DNA of 64,000 nucleotides from Cydia pomonella (taxonomy: Eukaryota > Arthropoda > Insecta > Lepidoptera > Tortricidae). The notes under the pieces are model-generated. The model was not told the origin of the DNA, did no database searches, and saw only the letters and a list, made by a program, of their open reading frames with translations. The stretch spans positions 30,605,968 through 30,669,967 of the forward strand of contig NC_084704.1 in the NCBI RefSeq assembly GCF_033807575.1, written 5' to 3'. Shown here in pieces: positions 53,890-64,000 of this stretch (its first letter is position 1; each line of letters begins with the position of its first letter). The position numbers and the translations under genes are program-made.

Positions 53890-55408
53890 ACATTATTCAT
53901 CTGTTTGTAATTAAATCCGAAGCGTAACATGAATACTATGAGACTACAGTTATAGATATGGAATCCTAGCGGAAAAATTTAACGCGGCTAATTGAAAATA
54001 ATAACTCAAAACACAAGATTTACTAACCTTTGAATTGAACGTAGACGTCGAAGGCCTGAACTTCTTATAGCTTATAGTCACCCTTCAAACACTTATTCAT
54101 TAGATACCTAGTACCTATTCACTCGCGAATGAAATACTTATTATTACTAGCGTTGAAAAAACCCGGAAAAATACGGGAAAATTTCCAAACGACTCGTTTT
54201 TTTTTTTCAATATGCTTTCGAAAAATGCAATGCAAATTTCAGTTATAATACTTCCAAAAAAACGAATAAAGCCGAAAAAACTAGTTTTTTTTTAAACTTC
54301 TGTATTTTAAGATATGAATTTAAGTGGGAATTTAAACAGGAAGATTAAGGTTGCACGTCTAATTTGTTAGTTTCTGGCATTTTATATATTTGACACTGTC
54401 ATCACTCATCAGTGGCATTGTGTATGACGTATTTAATTTTACTGAATAACACAGGAAAAAACTGAAAAAAACTAAATTTTGTAAAATTCCCGGAAAAAGC
54501 ATTTGATATTCTCCGGAATTTTCATCCCTAATTATTACGCGTTCAATATATTTCTGCCAATTAATAAGTGATGCCTGGGATTCATTAATATTAAACCTTT
54601 TGCCTGGATACGAGTTAATTAAAAGTTTTAATTGGGTGTTTTTAAACATTTCATTTCACGGCAGAGTCACTAATCAGACACTTAATCAAATAAGTCAAGC
54701 AAACAAAGTCTAGGCTAGGCTAGGCGAGCCCGATATAGATTGTTTAGACACACCTAGCAGAGCAGATTATTTTAATCATTTCACCGTGATTTCACCGATA
54801 ACTTTAGCACTACTTATGTTTAAATTTATTTGTAAAAAAGAATAAAATGTCAACATTTTATTCTTATTTTCGATGACAATTAAATACCTGACAGCGTTCG
54901 TTGGAATTAACTGACATAAAATTCTTCTTCGGTAAAGGAAAAAAGGACAGAACCCATCTCCAATGAGTCTTGCGAAAAAAGTCCTTGCTTCTTAGGAAAA
55001 TTCCAAACTTTATAATATAATATTTAAGAAAATAATTCCTAATCCAGCTTGTACGACCAAGGAATACAGTATACAAGCGGATTTAACTAAAAATAAATAT
55101 ATTGTGTATAGATACTACGAGTAATTAGGTTGGAATTGGGTTCGAATGAAATAAAATAATTTATTATTGTTAATGTTATCATAGATTATGTATTAGTTTA
55201 AGATTTATATCTTATTGGTGCTTTTTGGAAAACCATGTCTACACATTATCAATGTTTTTTGTTTTCATGCAGTAGTTATATAACCTAAGCTTATTGAAGG
55301 GAAGGGAATTCAGAAGGTTGCTTCTTCCTCGTTCCTCGATTTTCTTATTCTTGCTCGCGGCCACATGTAATTTGTATCTCTTTTGTGCGGCCATAAGGCA
55401 TGTGCATT
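53890..55408. other. Intergenic, nothing recognised
   Basis: Reverse-strand frames at 54359-54649 and 54864-55076 are rich in Lys, Phe and Asn, as expected of translated AT-rich DNA, and are not called. Confidence 0.4.
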
Positions 55409-55520
55409 GGCAACGCGCATGTAACTCCTCTGGAGTTGCAAGCGTACATAGGCTACGGAGACTGCTTACCATCAGGCGGGCCGTATGATTGTTTGCCACC
55501 GACGTAGTATAAAAAAAATG
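55409..55520 (-). repeat. Family R1 repeat
   Basis: AACTCCTCTGGAGTTGCAAG and TGCTTACCATCAGGCGGGCC, ending GTAGTATAAAAAAAA. Confidence 0.75.
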
Positions 55521-55768
55521 TGGACTGCATCCAATCTCTTCATCATAACGTTCGAGCATCCTTTACGTGCTCCACCCCGAGCACGTTAGCCACTCATTCG
55601 CCTGAAATGATATGTTTCTCCACATCATGCGTCGGAAACCGCTTAATTATTATTAAGTCCAAAAAATCTAAGAGCGTACTCGTACCTACTCCACATGAAG
55701 AATGTGTTGCAAAAACGCTCATTCAGGATTTTTTTCGAAAAACGGCTGCTGTAGCCGAACCTATAGGT

Positions 55769-55963
55769 CAGTGTTACGCAAAATACGGCCCGCGAAGCAG
55801 CTCCGGCCCGCGAAATGATTTTATCCGGCCCGCCGCCTGTCCTTCGTAATAACTTATACGTAGACCGAGAAATAATAAAAATGCATTTTTTCTGCAATTC
55901 TGGCCCTCCTCTGAAATTTCTTAAACTTTCTGGCCCGCGATTATGAAAGTTTGCCCACCACTG
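55769..55963. mobile_element. Small hAT-type element, 195 bp
   Basis: The left CAGTGTTACGCAAAATACGG and the right-end complement CAGTGGTGGGCAAACTTTCA share a CAGTG start, with subterminal GGCCCGCGA repeats (three near the left, one near the right). Flanking CTATAGGT and GTGTAGGT agree at 6 of 8 bases. Confidence 0.6.
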
Positions 55964-55971
55964 GTGTAGGT

Positions 55972-56370
55972 AAATACTTAATTGAGAAATTAACGTGGCT
56001 GGTACTGATATTTTGAAACAAACTATCTGTCAATTATCAACTTAAGTAAATAATACCTATTTCAAAGTTAGGTTTAACTTTCTGTACGCATGCCTATTTA
56101 TTGCTCTTTAACATTTCAACTATTACTTTAGACGCTCCGATATAATAATATTTAGAAAATAGATTTTACGACACCATCTTGTAAAATATATATTCACACT
56201 TCCTAAGTAATGTGATAATGACTGCCATTCATTTGTTTATTATATTATAAGTAATCAGAGCTATGGTTCATTGAGCATAAGATGTACATATTTACTTCTA
56301 GTACCTAAGATTTTAACCGAGTCACACGAACCGGCCGCCAAAAATTCGCTCCCATCTAATCACGCTCACA
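55972..56370. other. Intergenic, nothing recognised
   Basis: AT-rich; no gene or repeat found. Confidence 0.4.
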
Positions 56371-56539
56371 CAGTGGCTTAGCTAGGCGTAGGCGAATGGG
56401 GCCCTCGCCCACGACCTCGTACTTACGGGGGGAGCCCGCAAAGCCAACCTTTTCATTACCTTGGGAATACACACGGAACAAAAAGGGCCTCACAGATGTG
56501 GTTTCGCCCACGGCTAGATTAGTTCACGCTACGCCACTG
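56371..56539. mobile_element. Small hAT-type element, 169 bp
   Basis: Left CAGTGGCTTAGCTAGGCGTA; right end ACGCTACGCCACTG. Flanks CGCTCACA (56363-56370) and CGCTCTCA (56540-56547) match at 7 of 8, as expected of an aged hAT target duplication. The interior includes GGCCCTCGCCCACG and TTTCGCCCACGGCTAGATT. Confidence 0.7.
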
Positions 56540-56606
56540 CGCTCTCATTTTAAAACGACATGAAACTTGGCATGAACATTAACGTAACATATATCTATGT
56601 CTAATA

Positions 56607-56693
56607 CTAGTGCCTACGCCAAATTGGGATTAGTTGTCAAGCGGACCCCAGGCTCCCATGAGCCGTGGCAAAATGCCGGGACAACGCGAGGAA
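56607..56693 (-). repeat. Family R3 repeat
   Basis: Reverse copy of 49930-50030, with GTGCCTACGCCAAATTGGGA, CGGACCCCAGGCTCCCATGA and AATGCCGGGACAACGCGAG. Confidence 0.75.
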
Positions 56694-56699
56694 GAGAAG

Positions 56700-57607
56700 A
56701 GATATCTATGTCTCATACTAGATTTCGTTCGTAAAAATTGTTATAGGTACAAAGAAAATAGAGCGAGTAGAAGTTGTATATACAGTGGAAACCGTTTATT
56801 ATAATAAATAAATAAATTATGACTCCGCTTATGCTGACCAACCGCTTACTGTGCGAAGTTTGGTTTACCTATAAAATTCATTGTGGCAAAGTCGGAAAAA
56901 ATAATCTCGCTTATAATTCTATGACCTATAAATCCTATTTTCATGACCGGTTATTCGCTAGTTAAGTTGTTTATGTTTTATTTTAATTCTCAGTGAAAAG
57001 TTGATACCTAGTTGGTACAAGGTTAGTAGGTAGCACTCATCTCTTAATTTTATTAGTAATTTGAGATTCATTTGGAAAAAATAACAAAAATAAGAAGTTA
57101 ATCAACTATGCTTTATATGATATCCGTTTAGACGTGTTTGTCTCTTCCCTTCAATGTCATTATATGCGGATTCTACTGTATATGTAAAAGTTCTACTCAT
57201 TTTAATTTCTTCGCATTACAATTTCTAGCAACGAAAACTGGACCAGACAGATATATGTTACTTGAATGTTCATGTCCAATTGCACGTTATACAAAGTATA
57301 ACATAAAGTCGTTTTAATTCACGATTGTATGGCGGCCGTTAGGTTCGTGGGACTTTTAATGACTATAGGTGCTTAGACACTATCATTAGTTAGGTATACA
57401 TATAATTATCTTCTAAACATAAATACGCAGACGACGTTGTGGTTTTTATTAATTGAAATTCTATAAGTTAAAAAGTAACGCTATACTAAGCATCTCTTAA
57501 GCACGAGGTTTTTATCAGACACTTGTATGACATTTGTTAGGTATTTCATAATTTTACATATAATATGTGATAAAAATATCCTTATGTTTTCTGTCAGGTA
57601 CATTCTG
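56700..57607. other. Intergenic, nothing recognised
   Basis: No supported gene; AT-rich. Confidence 0.4.
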
Positions 57608-57661
57608 CAGTGGCGTAGTTACGTGACTTCGCCCACGGCTAGATTTCACGCTACGCCACTG
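57608..57661. mobile_element. 54-bp remnant of the 56371-type hAT element
   Basis: CAGTGGCGTAGTTACGTGAC at the left, TTCGCCCACGGCTAGATTTC, then ACGCTACGCCACTG. Both ends of the 169-bp element are kept with almost no interior. Confidence 0.65.
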
Positions 57662-57956
57662 CATCTGGGAAGTTTTATCAAATGCTAAAATAGCGTAATC
57701 ATATCATATGTTTACCTCTTCGATAGTGTCTGCACCTATTATATGATCAGTTCATTATTAAGACACAAACATATCATTAGGTACCTACTTGTGATTTTAG
57801 TCAACGAAAAAACTAGATAGAACTGAAATACTGTAATACAGTAAGCGTCAATAATATCTGCGCGGGCGCGGACCAAGAGTGCGAAATTATTTGGAACAAT
57901 ACGCGTGCTGGTACTGTAATTTTTTAAAAAAAAAGAAGAATCATAGTTGTGTCTCA

Positions 57957-58147
57957 AATAGTGTCCGATCGAACTTTGTTTCGGCATAAAAATCATGTTT
58001 CGGCCAAAAACCAGCCGATCCTTTCGGTTTCGATAGCTTTCAGCATAAAAATCATGTTTCGGTCGAAGGTTTGGTTTCGGCCGAAACTAGAACAAGACCC
58101 TTCCTTCCCTTCAGTTTCGGAAAAAACCGATTTCGGTCGGCCACTAC
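57957..58147. repeat. TTTCGG-rich hAT-like remnant
   Basis: Repeated TTTCGG(C/T)CGAA motifs, with GCATAAAAATCATGTTTCGG twice (57984 and 58042). The right end ACCGATTTCGGTCGGCCACT has the look of a transposon terminus; no left partner was identified. Confidence 0.5.
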
Positions 58148-58433
58148 CAACTTTGCTTTTCAAGAGATAACCTTGGCGCTAACTGTATAATATTTACTTA
58201 CTTATGTGTCTATATTTTATGTGATGCCTGAATCGCAACGGATACATATCAAGTACTTTACTGTTAAGCTTAGCATTAACTTTGTAAATAACTCTATATC
58301 TATATCCACTCTTTTTGAGGGCTCTCTATGTAATTAAACATTTCGACTCATCAAACTTAACGAATAATTTAAGGATTAAAAGAATTTATCAGTTACAATA
58401 AAGTGGTTGTTTTATTTTATAAATACCGTCACG

Positions 58434-58562
58434 TCTAAAACTATGGATACGAACAAAGTCCCAAAAATATGTACCTATACACGACCTTATTGCCCATATA
58501 TTAACGTGTATACATATTTTTGCCACTTTGTCGTCCGTATCTATATTTTTAGACGTGACCGG
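58434..58562. mobile_element. Palindromic MITE, family G
   Basis: TACCGTCACGTCTAAAACTA at the left, AGACGTGACCGG at the right, with inner AAAAATATGTACCTATACAC and GTGTATACATATTTTTGCCA. Second copy of the element at 22604-22738. Confidence 0.8.
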
Positions 58563-58974
58563 TCCTACACTAATAGCATACCTGCTCCTTGTATACAGGA
58601 TGTTTTTAACAATTTTAACCCTAAGTTTTGGTGCTCCCGCATTGGCTGTTATAAAATGTTATACAACATCGTGTGACAGGGACATCATGATAGTATTGAT
58701 AGTTATTTATTATGTTGTCCCTGTCACAGGATGTTACATAACTAACAATAAAATTAAAATTAAAAATTATCTAAACAGATAACAATACAGAACCCATCCA
58801 ATCTTTGAGGCCCTTTTATAATTATTATTAATTAAGTTTTTTTTTTCAAATTTCTTTAATCAATTTTTTTCTATAACTACATAATCAACAATCTAAACCT
58901 AAATTAGCCTGAGGCATTGTTCCCAGAACACTGGCCGCGTTCCCCCTCTGCACAGTGAGGCTGAGTTTTTGTGC
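58563..58974. other. Intergenic
   Basis: A local inverted pair, TGTGACAGGGACATCATGAT and TGTTGTCCCTGTCACAGGAT, lies at 58671-58731. Nothing else was recognised. Confidence 0.4.
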
Positions 58975-59123
58975 AAAAAATTCGCCAGCGCAAATTTTTT
59001 TTTCATCAAACCCATACGTGTGGGGTATCTATGGATAGGTCTTCAAAAATGATATTGAGGTTTCTAATATCATTTTTTTCTAAACTGAATAGTTTGCGCG
59101 TGAGGCACTTCCAAAGTGGTAAA

Positions 59124-59160
<37 letters not shown>

Positions 59161-59336
59161 GTAACTTCTAAAATAACATAATGAAAAATCTAAAAAAAAC
59201 TATATGATATACATTACCATGCAAACTTCCACCGAAAATTGGTTTGAACGAGATCTAGTAAGTAGTTTTTTTTAATACGTCATAAATGGTACGGAACGCT
59301 TCACGGGCGAGTCCGACTCGCACTTGGCCGCTTTTT
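58975..59336 (+). repeat. Family E repeat, 5'-truncated, with (GT)n
   Basis: Carries one copy of the block duplicated in 39936-40832 and the same right end GAGTCCGACTCGCACTTGGC. A (TG) microsatellite of about 16 units (59125-59157) has expanded where the other copies have a C run. Confidence 0.8.
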
Positions 59337-59536
59337 TTGTTTTTATAATAATAATTCCTCTTGTTCGTAAATCTGGTTGACAACTAGAGGGTTGTACGAA
59401 AACGTACAGGGCCCTCTAGGTACATTACTCTGTAAATTCGAAATGTGAATTTATCTTAGACTTTACACATTTTCTACAACCCATGAATCTTTGGTTACAC
59501 TAATCAATAGTAACACAGTTACTAAAAATAAATAGG

Positions 59537-59655
59537 GTTAAGATTCGGCAACGCGCATGTTATACCTCCGGAGTTGCAGGCGTCCATAGGCTACGGTCAC
59601 TGTGCTTACCATCAGGCGGGCCATATGCATGTTTTCCACAGATGTGGCATTTAAA
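59537..59655 (-). repeat. Family R1 repeat
   Basis: CGGCAACGCGCATGTTATAC, GGCGTCCATAGGCTACGGTC and TTACCATCAGGCGGGCCATA. Confidence 0.75.
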
Positions 59656-59941
59656 AAAAGAGATAAGATAAGAAAAGACCAAATTCAGTAACGCAAGAAT
59701 AATTTATTGTATAATTAAACACGTAATAATTATCTACTTACATAGTTCTCAAGTGTAAGTATGCAATAATTTCTAACAATCAATCTTTTAATTAGGTAAA
59801 GAAGTATCAATACAATATACACTTATACATTTGTTATTAAAATGAATTGGAATACTTAATTGACTGTGATCTTTTGACCGCTATGTTATATGCATAAATG
59901 TTATGCTCACGACAACGCCATTGATAGCTAATATCAAAGAG

Positions 59942-60345
59942 AATTTCAAATAGAGGTGGATTGTCAAAGAAAACTTTTAGCCACAGTAAATTTACTGCCA
60001 TCTTTCGACACATGATTAAAACTTTTAGAACGCCATTTGACTTTGAGCCTTATTTTCACTGATAGGTATGTTTTAAACTTGTTAAATATCAAAAAGTAGC
60101 GCCATCTAATAGGTCAAAGGCCAAAGGTATGGCGGCATCGTTTCGAGCGATGGCGCCATAACCTTTGGCCTATGCCCGGTTAAATGGCGCCACTGATATT
60201 TAACAAATTTAACACATATCAGTGAAAGCATAAGGATCAGGGTCAAATGGCGTTCTAAAAGTTTTAATCAAGTGTCGAAAGATGGCAATAAATTTACTGT
60301 GGCTACAAAGTTTTCTTTGACAATCTACTCTATTTCAAATTATCT
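59942..60345. mobile_element. Near-complete palindrome of ~400 bp
   Basis: Each arm is about 200 bp with almost no loop. Outer ATTGTCAAAGAAAACTTTTA pairs with AAAGTTTTCTTTGACAAT; middle GAACGCCATTTGAC with GTCAAATGGCGTTC; centre AGGCCAAAGGTATGGCGGCA with GCGCCATAACCTTTGGCCT. Arms differ by scattered substitutions. Candidate MITE or foldback element. Confidence 0.85.
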
Positions 60346-60540
60346 GTTGCTAATACACACCTCACTTAAAAGCATGTATGTTACTTTGACAGAGTGTCTA
60401 ACGCCATCTATAGGCACGATAACTCATACCACGCATACCAAGTCATAATTTGTAACGGGTCTAACTCGAATTTATTTCGTTTTTCTTTTTCTCGCGTTGT
60501 GACGGTTGTATGTAGGTAATAAGTAAGATGGTAAGATGGA

Positions 60541-60906
60541 AAGCTTGCGGTTTCGAGAGGAAAGTGCTACGAAAAATGTATGGTCCGAAGAAGCCTGACG
60601 GTAGTTACCGGCATCGCCATGAACCATGAACTTGAAGCTCTGATTTAAAAAGGAGACCATTGTTAGGTCTTGCAAATCCCAGCTGAGATGGGCAGGTCAC
60701 CTCGAAAGGATGCCCGATATGAGAGCTCCAAAAATTATGACAAGGTGGACACCACAACAGAAAAGGCCTAGTGGTAAAAGGTAGGTAGCTGGACTGTGTG
60801 GAAGATCTTAGGGGGATGAGGAAGTATACCAACTGGAGGAAGGTTTCCAAGGATCGCGACAACTGGAGGAAGAAAGTGGAGGAGGCCAAGACCCACAAAG
60901 GGTTGT
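60541..60906 (+). pseudogene. C-terminal remnant of an RTE-type retrotransposon
   Basis: Frames in order: FERKVLRKMYGPKKPDGSYR, stop, then RWAGHLERMPDMRAPKIMTR and QQKRPSGKR, stop, then LDCVEDLRGMRKYTNWRKVS and KDRDNWRKKVEEAKTHKGL before a stop at 60906. This series is the standard C-terminal part of insect RTE-type endonuclease/RT proteins. At least two frame breaks make it dead. The open frames on the opposite strand here are not genes. Confidence 0.8.
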
Positions 60907-60909
60907 AGG

Positions 60910-62104
60910 GCCATCGGAAGCAAGAAGTAAGATGGGTGGTTTGAATTGGTGGTTAGTGCTACGCCCAACTTTTTCATATACTTTCGTCTTTTCCTGAGAC
61001 ATCAGTTATCCGCGACCAAGACCAGTGTAACTTGCACCGAAACGTTCGAAATAAAAGTAAACATGATAAATTAGCAATAGACCCGTCTCAATTTATGATT
61101 TAGTGTTCAGTACGTGACCAAAACGCGAAAGTTTTAAGTGTTATATTCACGACTCCTTAAAATCCTCTTCCTCGTTCACAGCTGAATGATAGGCTAGATA
61201 CCTAGACCTAGATATACCTTTATTGTAGAAGTGCTGGCTCAAAGTTTATTTCGTGCTACGTGCTACAAGGTATGTAAATTCACAAAACATGTGATTTTTT
61301 TTTTTACATCAATGATGGGTAAGTTGTGCAATATCGGACTAGTAGACGCAAGATTTTGGCTTTTTGGTGTGTACAGTTAAATATACATATAAAAAAACTA
61401 AAGCCAAGCTAAGAAAACTAGCTAAATTAAGTACTAGTATAAAAAATATACACAATCAGACTCATTTATAACATATACATCGAAATAAATGCATAATTAT
61501 ATTGAATAATTTAATAATTATCGATTTCTCATTCAAATAACACTCTATTCTTTAATATTTCAAGGACTCGTTATAAAATGTTAGCCCTAATAGGTACTCA
61601 GGGGTTATTCAAGTTAATTATTTATTTAAGTTATAACTTTACCTATACAAAGGATGGTAACTACATTCAAGAACAATGAAAAAGAAAATAACGATAGGTA
61701 ACCATTTTCGATGCTTTAAAACGGTTGATGTTTAGTTCGTTCTGAACTAGAAACTTAAATACTTGCATTAAGCACTAAAACTAGTTTTAATATTAAATAC
61801 GTAGCTTAGCTATGTTTCAAAATAGTAATTAACATCAAATATGTGCAAATGAAAGCAAAGTGAGTTTTTTACAACACAAATATTTTATAAAGAAGTAAAT
61901 GCTCTAAACCTCGTTAGGCAGACTATCAAATATTTATTGTAGACTTAATAGACTTTAATAATTTGTAAAATTAAAGATCAACATCTAGATTTTCCTCAGC
62001 AAGGAAAATACAATAATAAAGCTTATATTACTCTAATAGGGTTCAAAATCGAATACTGAGGCGAATTTATAGTACCTTTTTGAATCATTCTACCATTAAA
62101 TAGT
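60910..62104. other. 3' flank and 3' UTR of TBC1D23
   Basis: AT-rich. On the reverse strand AATAAA lies at 61933-61938, about 170 nt after the TBC1D23 stop, and is the best poly(A) signal. Another AATAAATAAT run lies near 61620. Confidence 0.5.
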
Positions 62105-64000
62105 TTATTTGTTGTCCAACTGTTGGACTATCTGGTTAGATACCACTTTAGTCGCCAGCGAAGCGTTGGGTATCAAAAAGCGATCCATATCCTTAATTAG
62201 CAAGTTATCTCCATCCGGCACGCCGTACTTGAATGTAATTAGTTCTGGGTGACGCTTTTTCGCCGTTATCTTCACAATGGTCGACAGCGGCCTTCGAGAC
62301 AGCACCTTGTACATGCCCCGCTTGTTGGGGATGTCTCGGAGAACTATTAAATGTGTCTCGGTAACAACTAAGCATGAATCATACATGTAACCGTTCAATA
62401 GAACCTCTTGACACAAGAAATTATCGATGACATTGTGCTCTTTTAGGAATGTGTTAAGATCCACGGTTTCTTCCAACATATCTGAGTCTGTCAAGTCCTT
62501 TCTAGAATCTGAACGAGAATCATCATCTTCATCATTAATACTGAACACCGGAGGAACATTCCGGTACCTCTGTTCTTTCCTGTCGCTGGCAGAAACATGC
62601 CATTCTCCTATGCCTCCAGTAGCATTTGGATTAACAATATATTCTATCAACTTGCCTTTAACTTCTTGGCTTTTAGCCTTCATTGCTGATGAAAGTTTAC
62701 TAAACAACTGTATGGCTGGTGCATTGTCTCTTGTGTTACTTTGGTGTGATTCAACTCCTTCATTGTTGTTTTGTGGGGCACAGACTAGGCATGAAGCCGG
62801 GTTGTGTTCTTCCAAACAATCTGTCATGTGGGGACCAAAATAGTCATGTATGGCTACAAATCCACCATCCAGCATTGAGATATATTTGGTATTCCTTTTT
62901 AAAAATGACGCTATCACCATATGTGCATAGCTGTCCTCCTCTGTCCTTCCAGAACCAACGAAACACAGATGTTCACCGGCGGCCAATGATCCAGCGGCCA
63001 ATGCCTGCCTCTGTGCATTGAGTAAACCTTGTACTGCAGTATTAAATGCATTAGGCTCTTGGAGCATGAGATTGCAATCCAAATGGAAGGCAGTAGATAA
63101 GTGCCCAGCATTGTATTGCTCTGCTGGTCGGCAATCAACCAAGAAGTACTTAACACTATCAATATCTGATGCATCTACTGTAGCACTTTCTATGAGTTCA
63201 TGGACTGCTACTGGAAGACACAGGGCTTGAGAATAAAGTTTAGAGTTAATCTCAAGGCCATTTGTTGAAAACAATACATCTAGGACATCATCTCGGAATG
63301 AAACTGGTGTTTTTAAAGAATAATAGTGAGCTAATGAGCAAAAATCTGAAACATCTGGCGCTTCCAAATCTGCCGGCATTCTACTCAGAGTTTCTATGAT
63401 TTCAGATTTGTCTTCATTCTTCATTTGAAGCAGTTGTTCTCTGGAGTTTATTATCATAATTAGACAGAGAAAGAAAATGAAGAAGGGATCAGATCTCTGA
63501 AAATATAAGTCCCACATGAAGAGAACAACATCCAAACTGCATGTTCCAGCAAAGAGAGACCTGAGCCACGGCAGGCAGTACTGCTCCGGAGTTATCCTTT
63601 TGGTATCCAAGAATGAACACAGCTCCGGGTCATGATATTGTAAAACCAATCGCAGTATATGGAATGGTACACCATTCTTGGTACAGCCTTTTGGAATGTA
63701 TAGATTTATCACTTTCTCAAACAAATTGTATGTATCTGCCCTTGGTAATTTTAAACTCAACAATGGCAATAAAATTTCAATCCAACCATTATTGGAGATA
63801 TATTGAATGGATTTGGATTTGCAGTAAAATGTGATTATTGATTCAATGTCAGAAATTACTGAGAGTTTATCATCATCATCATTACCCAGACTTTTTACAA
63901 ACTTCTTCACATCATCTCTCAGTTCATTCTGATTGGCCAAATCAAAGATTTCATCAAAGAGCAATAGCTGATTGGTAGCGTCTTGGCAATTGAGACAGAG
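62105..64000 (-). CDS. TBC1D23: TBC1D23 orthologue, 5' end beyond the window
   Basis: At least 631 residues, open to the window edge. The leftmost frame carries LCLNCQDATNQLLLFDEIFD at the edge, which aligns inside the TBC domain of animal TBC1D23; roughly 60-80 N-terminal residues must lie outside. Counting from Leu at 63964: TBC domain to about 200 (SVISDIESIITFYCKSKSIQ, YHDPELCSFLDTKRITPEQY, SDPFFIFFLCLI); rhodanese-like domain about 270-375 (FLVDCRPAEQYNAGHLSTAF, LCFVGSGRTEED, in which the catalytic Cys of true rhodaneses is absent); acidic linker 475-500; C-terminal PH-like domain about 500-615 (VVKITAKK-type block, RHPELITFKYG, RFLIPNAS). TBC1D23 lacks GAP fingers in the family and acts as a bridge between golgin-captured endosomal vesicles and the WASH complex at the trans-Golgi. 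No intron is seen in 1.9 kb. Confidence 0.95.
   Translation of the reverse strand, partial: LCLNCQDATNQLLLFDEIFDLANQNELRDDVKKFVKSLGNDDDDKLSVISDIESIITFYCKSKSIQYISNNGWIEILLPLLSLKLPRADTYNLFEKVINLYIPKGCTKNGVPFHILRLVLQYHDPELCSFLDTKRITPEQYCLPWLRSLFAGTCSLDVVLFMWDLYFQRSDPFFIFFLCLIMIINSREQLLQMKNEDKSEIIETLSRMPADLEAPDVSDFCSLAHYYSLKTPVSFRDDVLDVLFSTNGLEINSKLYSQALCLPVAVHELIESATVDASDIDSVKYFLVDCRPAEQYNAGHLSTAFHLDCNLMLQEPNAFNTAVQGLLNAQRQALAAGSLAAGEHLCFVGSGRTEEDSYAHMVIASFLKRNTKYISMLDGGFVAIHDYFGPHMTDCLEEHNPASCLVCAPQNNNEGVESHQSNTRDNAPAIQLFSKLSSAMKAKSQEVKGKLIEYIVNPNATGGIGEWHVSASDRKEQRYRNVPPVFSINDEDDDSRSDSRKDLTDSDMLEETVDLNTFLKEHNVIDNFLCQEVLLNGYMYDSCLVVTETHLIVLRDIPNKRGMYKVLSRRPLSTIVKITAKKRHPELITFKYGVPDGDNLLIKDMDRFLIPNASLATKVVSNQIVQQLDNK

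Noticed and set aside
57608..57661. Complete hAT insertion with target duplication
   Set aside because: The flanks (ACATTCTG and CATCTGGG) do not give a convincing 8-bp match, so only a remnant is claimed.
60472..61002. Several reverse-strand frames of 64-97 codons
   Set aside because: Shadows of the forward-strand RTE C-terminal remnant.
62427..63834. Forward-strand frames opposite TBC1D23
   Set aside because: Shadows of a strongly conserved reverse-strand coding sequence.

Overview
The window is nuclear DNA from a moth or butterfly. It is AT-rich, has very few genes, and is crowded with interspersed repeats whose sequences I recognise as common in Lepidoptera: a tRNA-derived SINE, a 5S-rRNA-bearing repeat, Jockey/CR1-, RTE- and R4-type retrotransposons, and many short palindromic DNA elements. 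There are no operons, ribosome-binding sites or bacterial features.

Three host genes are supported. (1) A single-exon chymotrypsin-like secreted serine protease lies at 38589-39440 (+), with a TATA box and a poly(A) signal. (2) The 3' half of a beaten-path (beat) family immunoglobulin-domain gene lies at 45355-50608 (+). It has four coding exons whose splice phases fit together, a GPI-anchor-like C-terminus and a poly(A) signal; its N-terminal exons were not found. Directly behind its first visible exon are several decayed tandem copies of that exon, broken up by a large inverted duplication. (3) A TBC1D23 orthologue (endosome-to-Golgi tethering) lies at 62105-64000 (-). It is uninterrupted for more than 1.8 kb and runs off the right edge.

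Layout. 1-9.3 kb: intergenic DNA with a reverse-transcriptase (RT) remnant, SINE-like copies and palindromic elements. 9.36-13.45 kb: a recent segmental duplication (a 506-bp block three times, an adjoining ~1.16-kb block twice) carrying a tRNA-like SINE. 13.7-31.3 kb: transposon-dense; two hAT-type insertions have exact 8-bp target duplications (18038-20486 and 26932-27825), and five copies of one ~145-bp palindromic element are spread over the left half. 31.6-36.6 kb: three retroelement segments joined at (TAA)n tracts, the last being a 5'-truncated R4/Dong-like element with an intact 843-residue reading frame. 36.7-45.3 kb: protease gene and repeats. 45.3-51 kb: beat gene. 51-61 kb: palindromic elements, small hAT remnants and an RTE fragment. 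62.1-64 kb: TBC1D23.

The three genes have no evident functional link. Most of the structure in the window comes from mobile elements and duplications. All family assignments are from reading the sequence; no database search was run.
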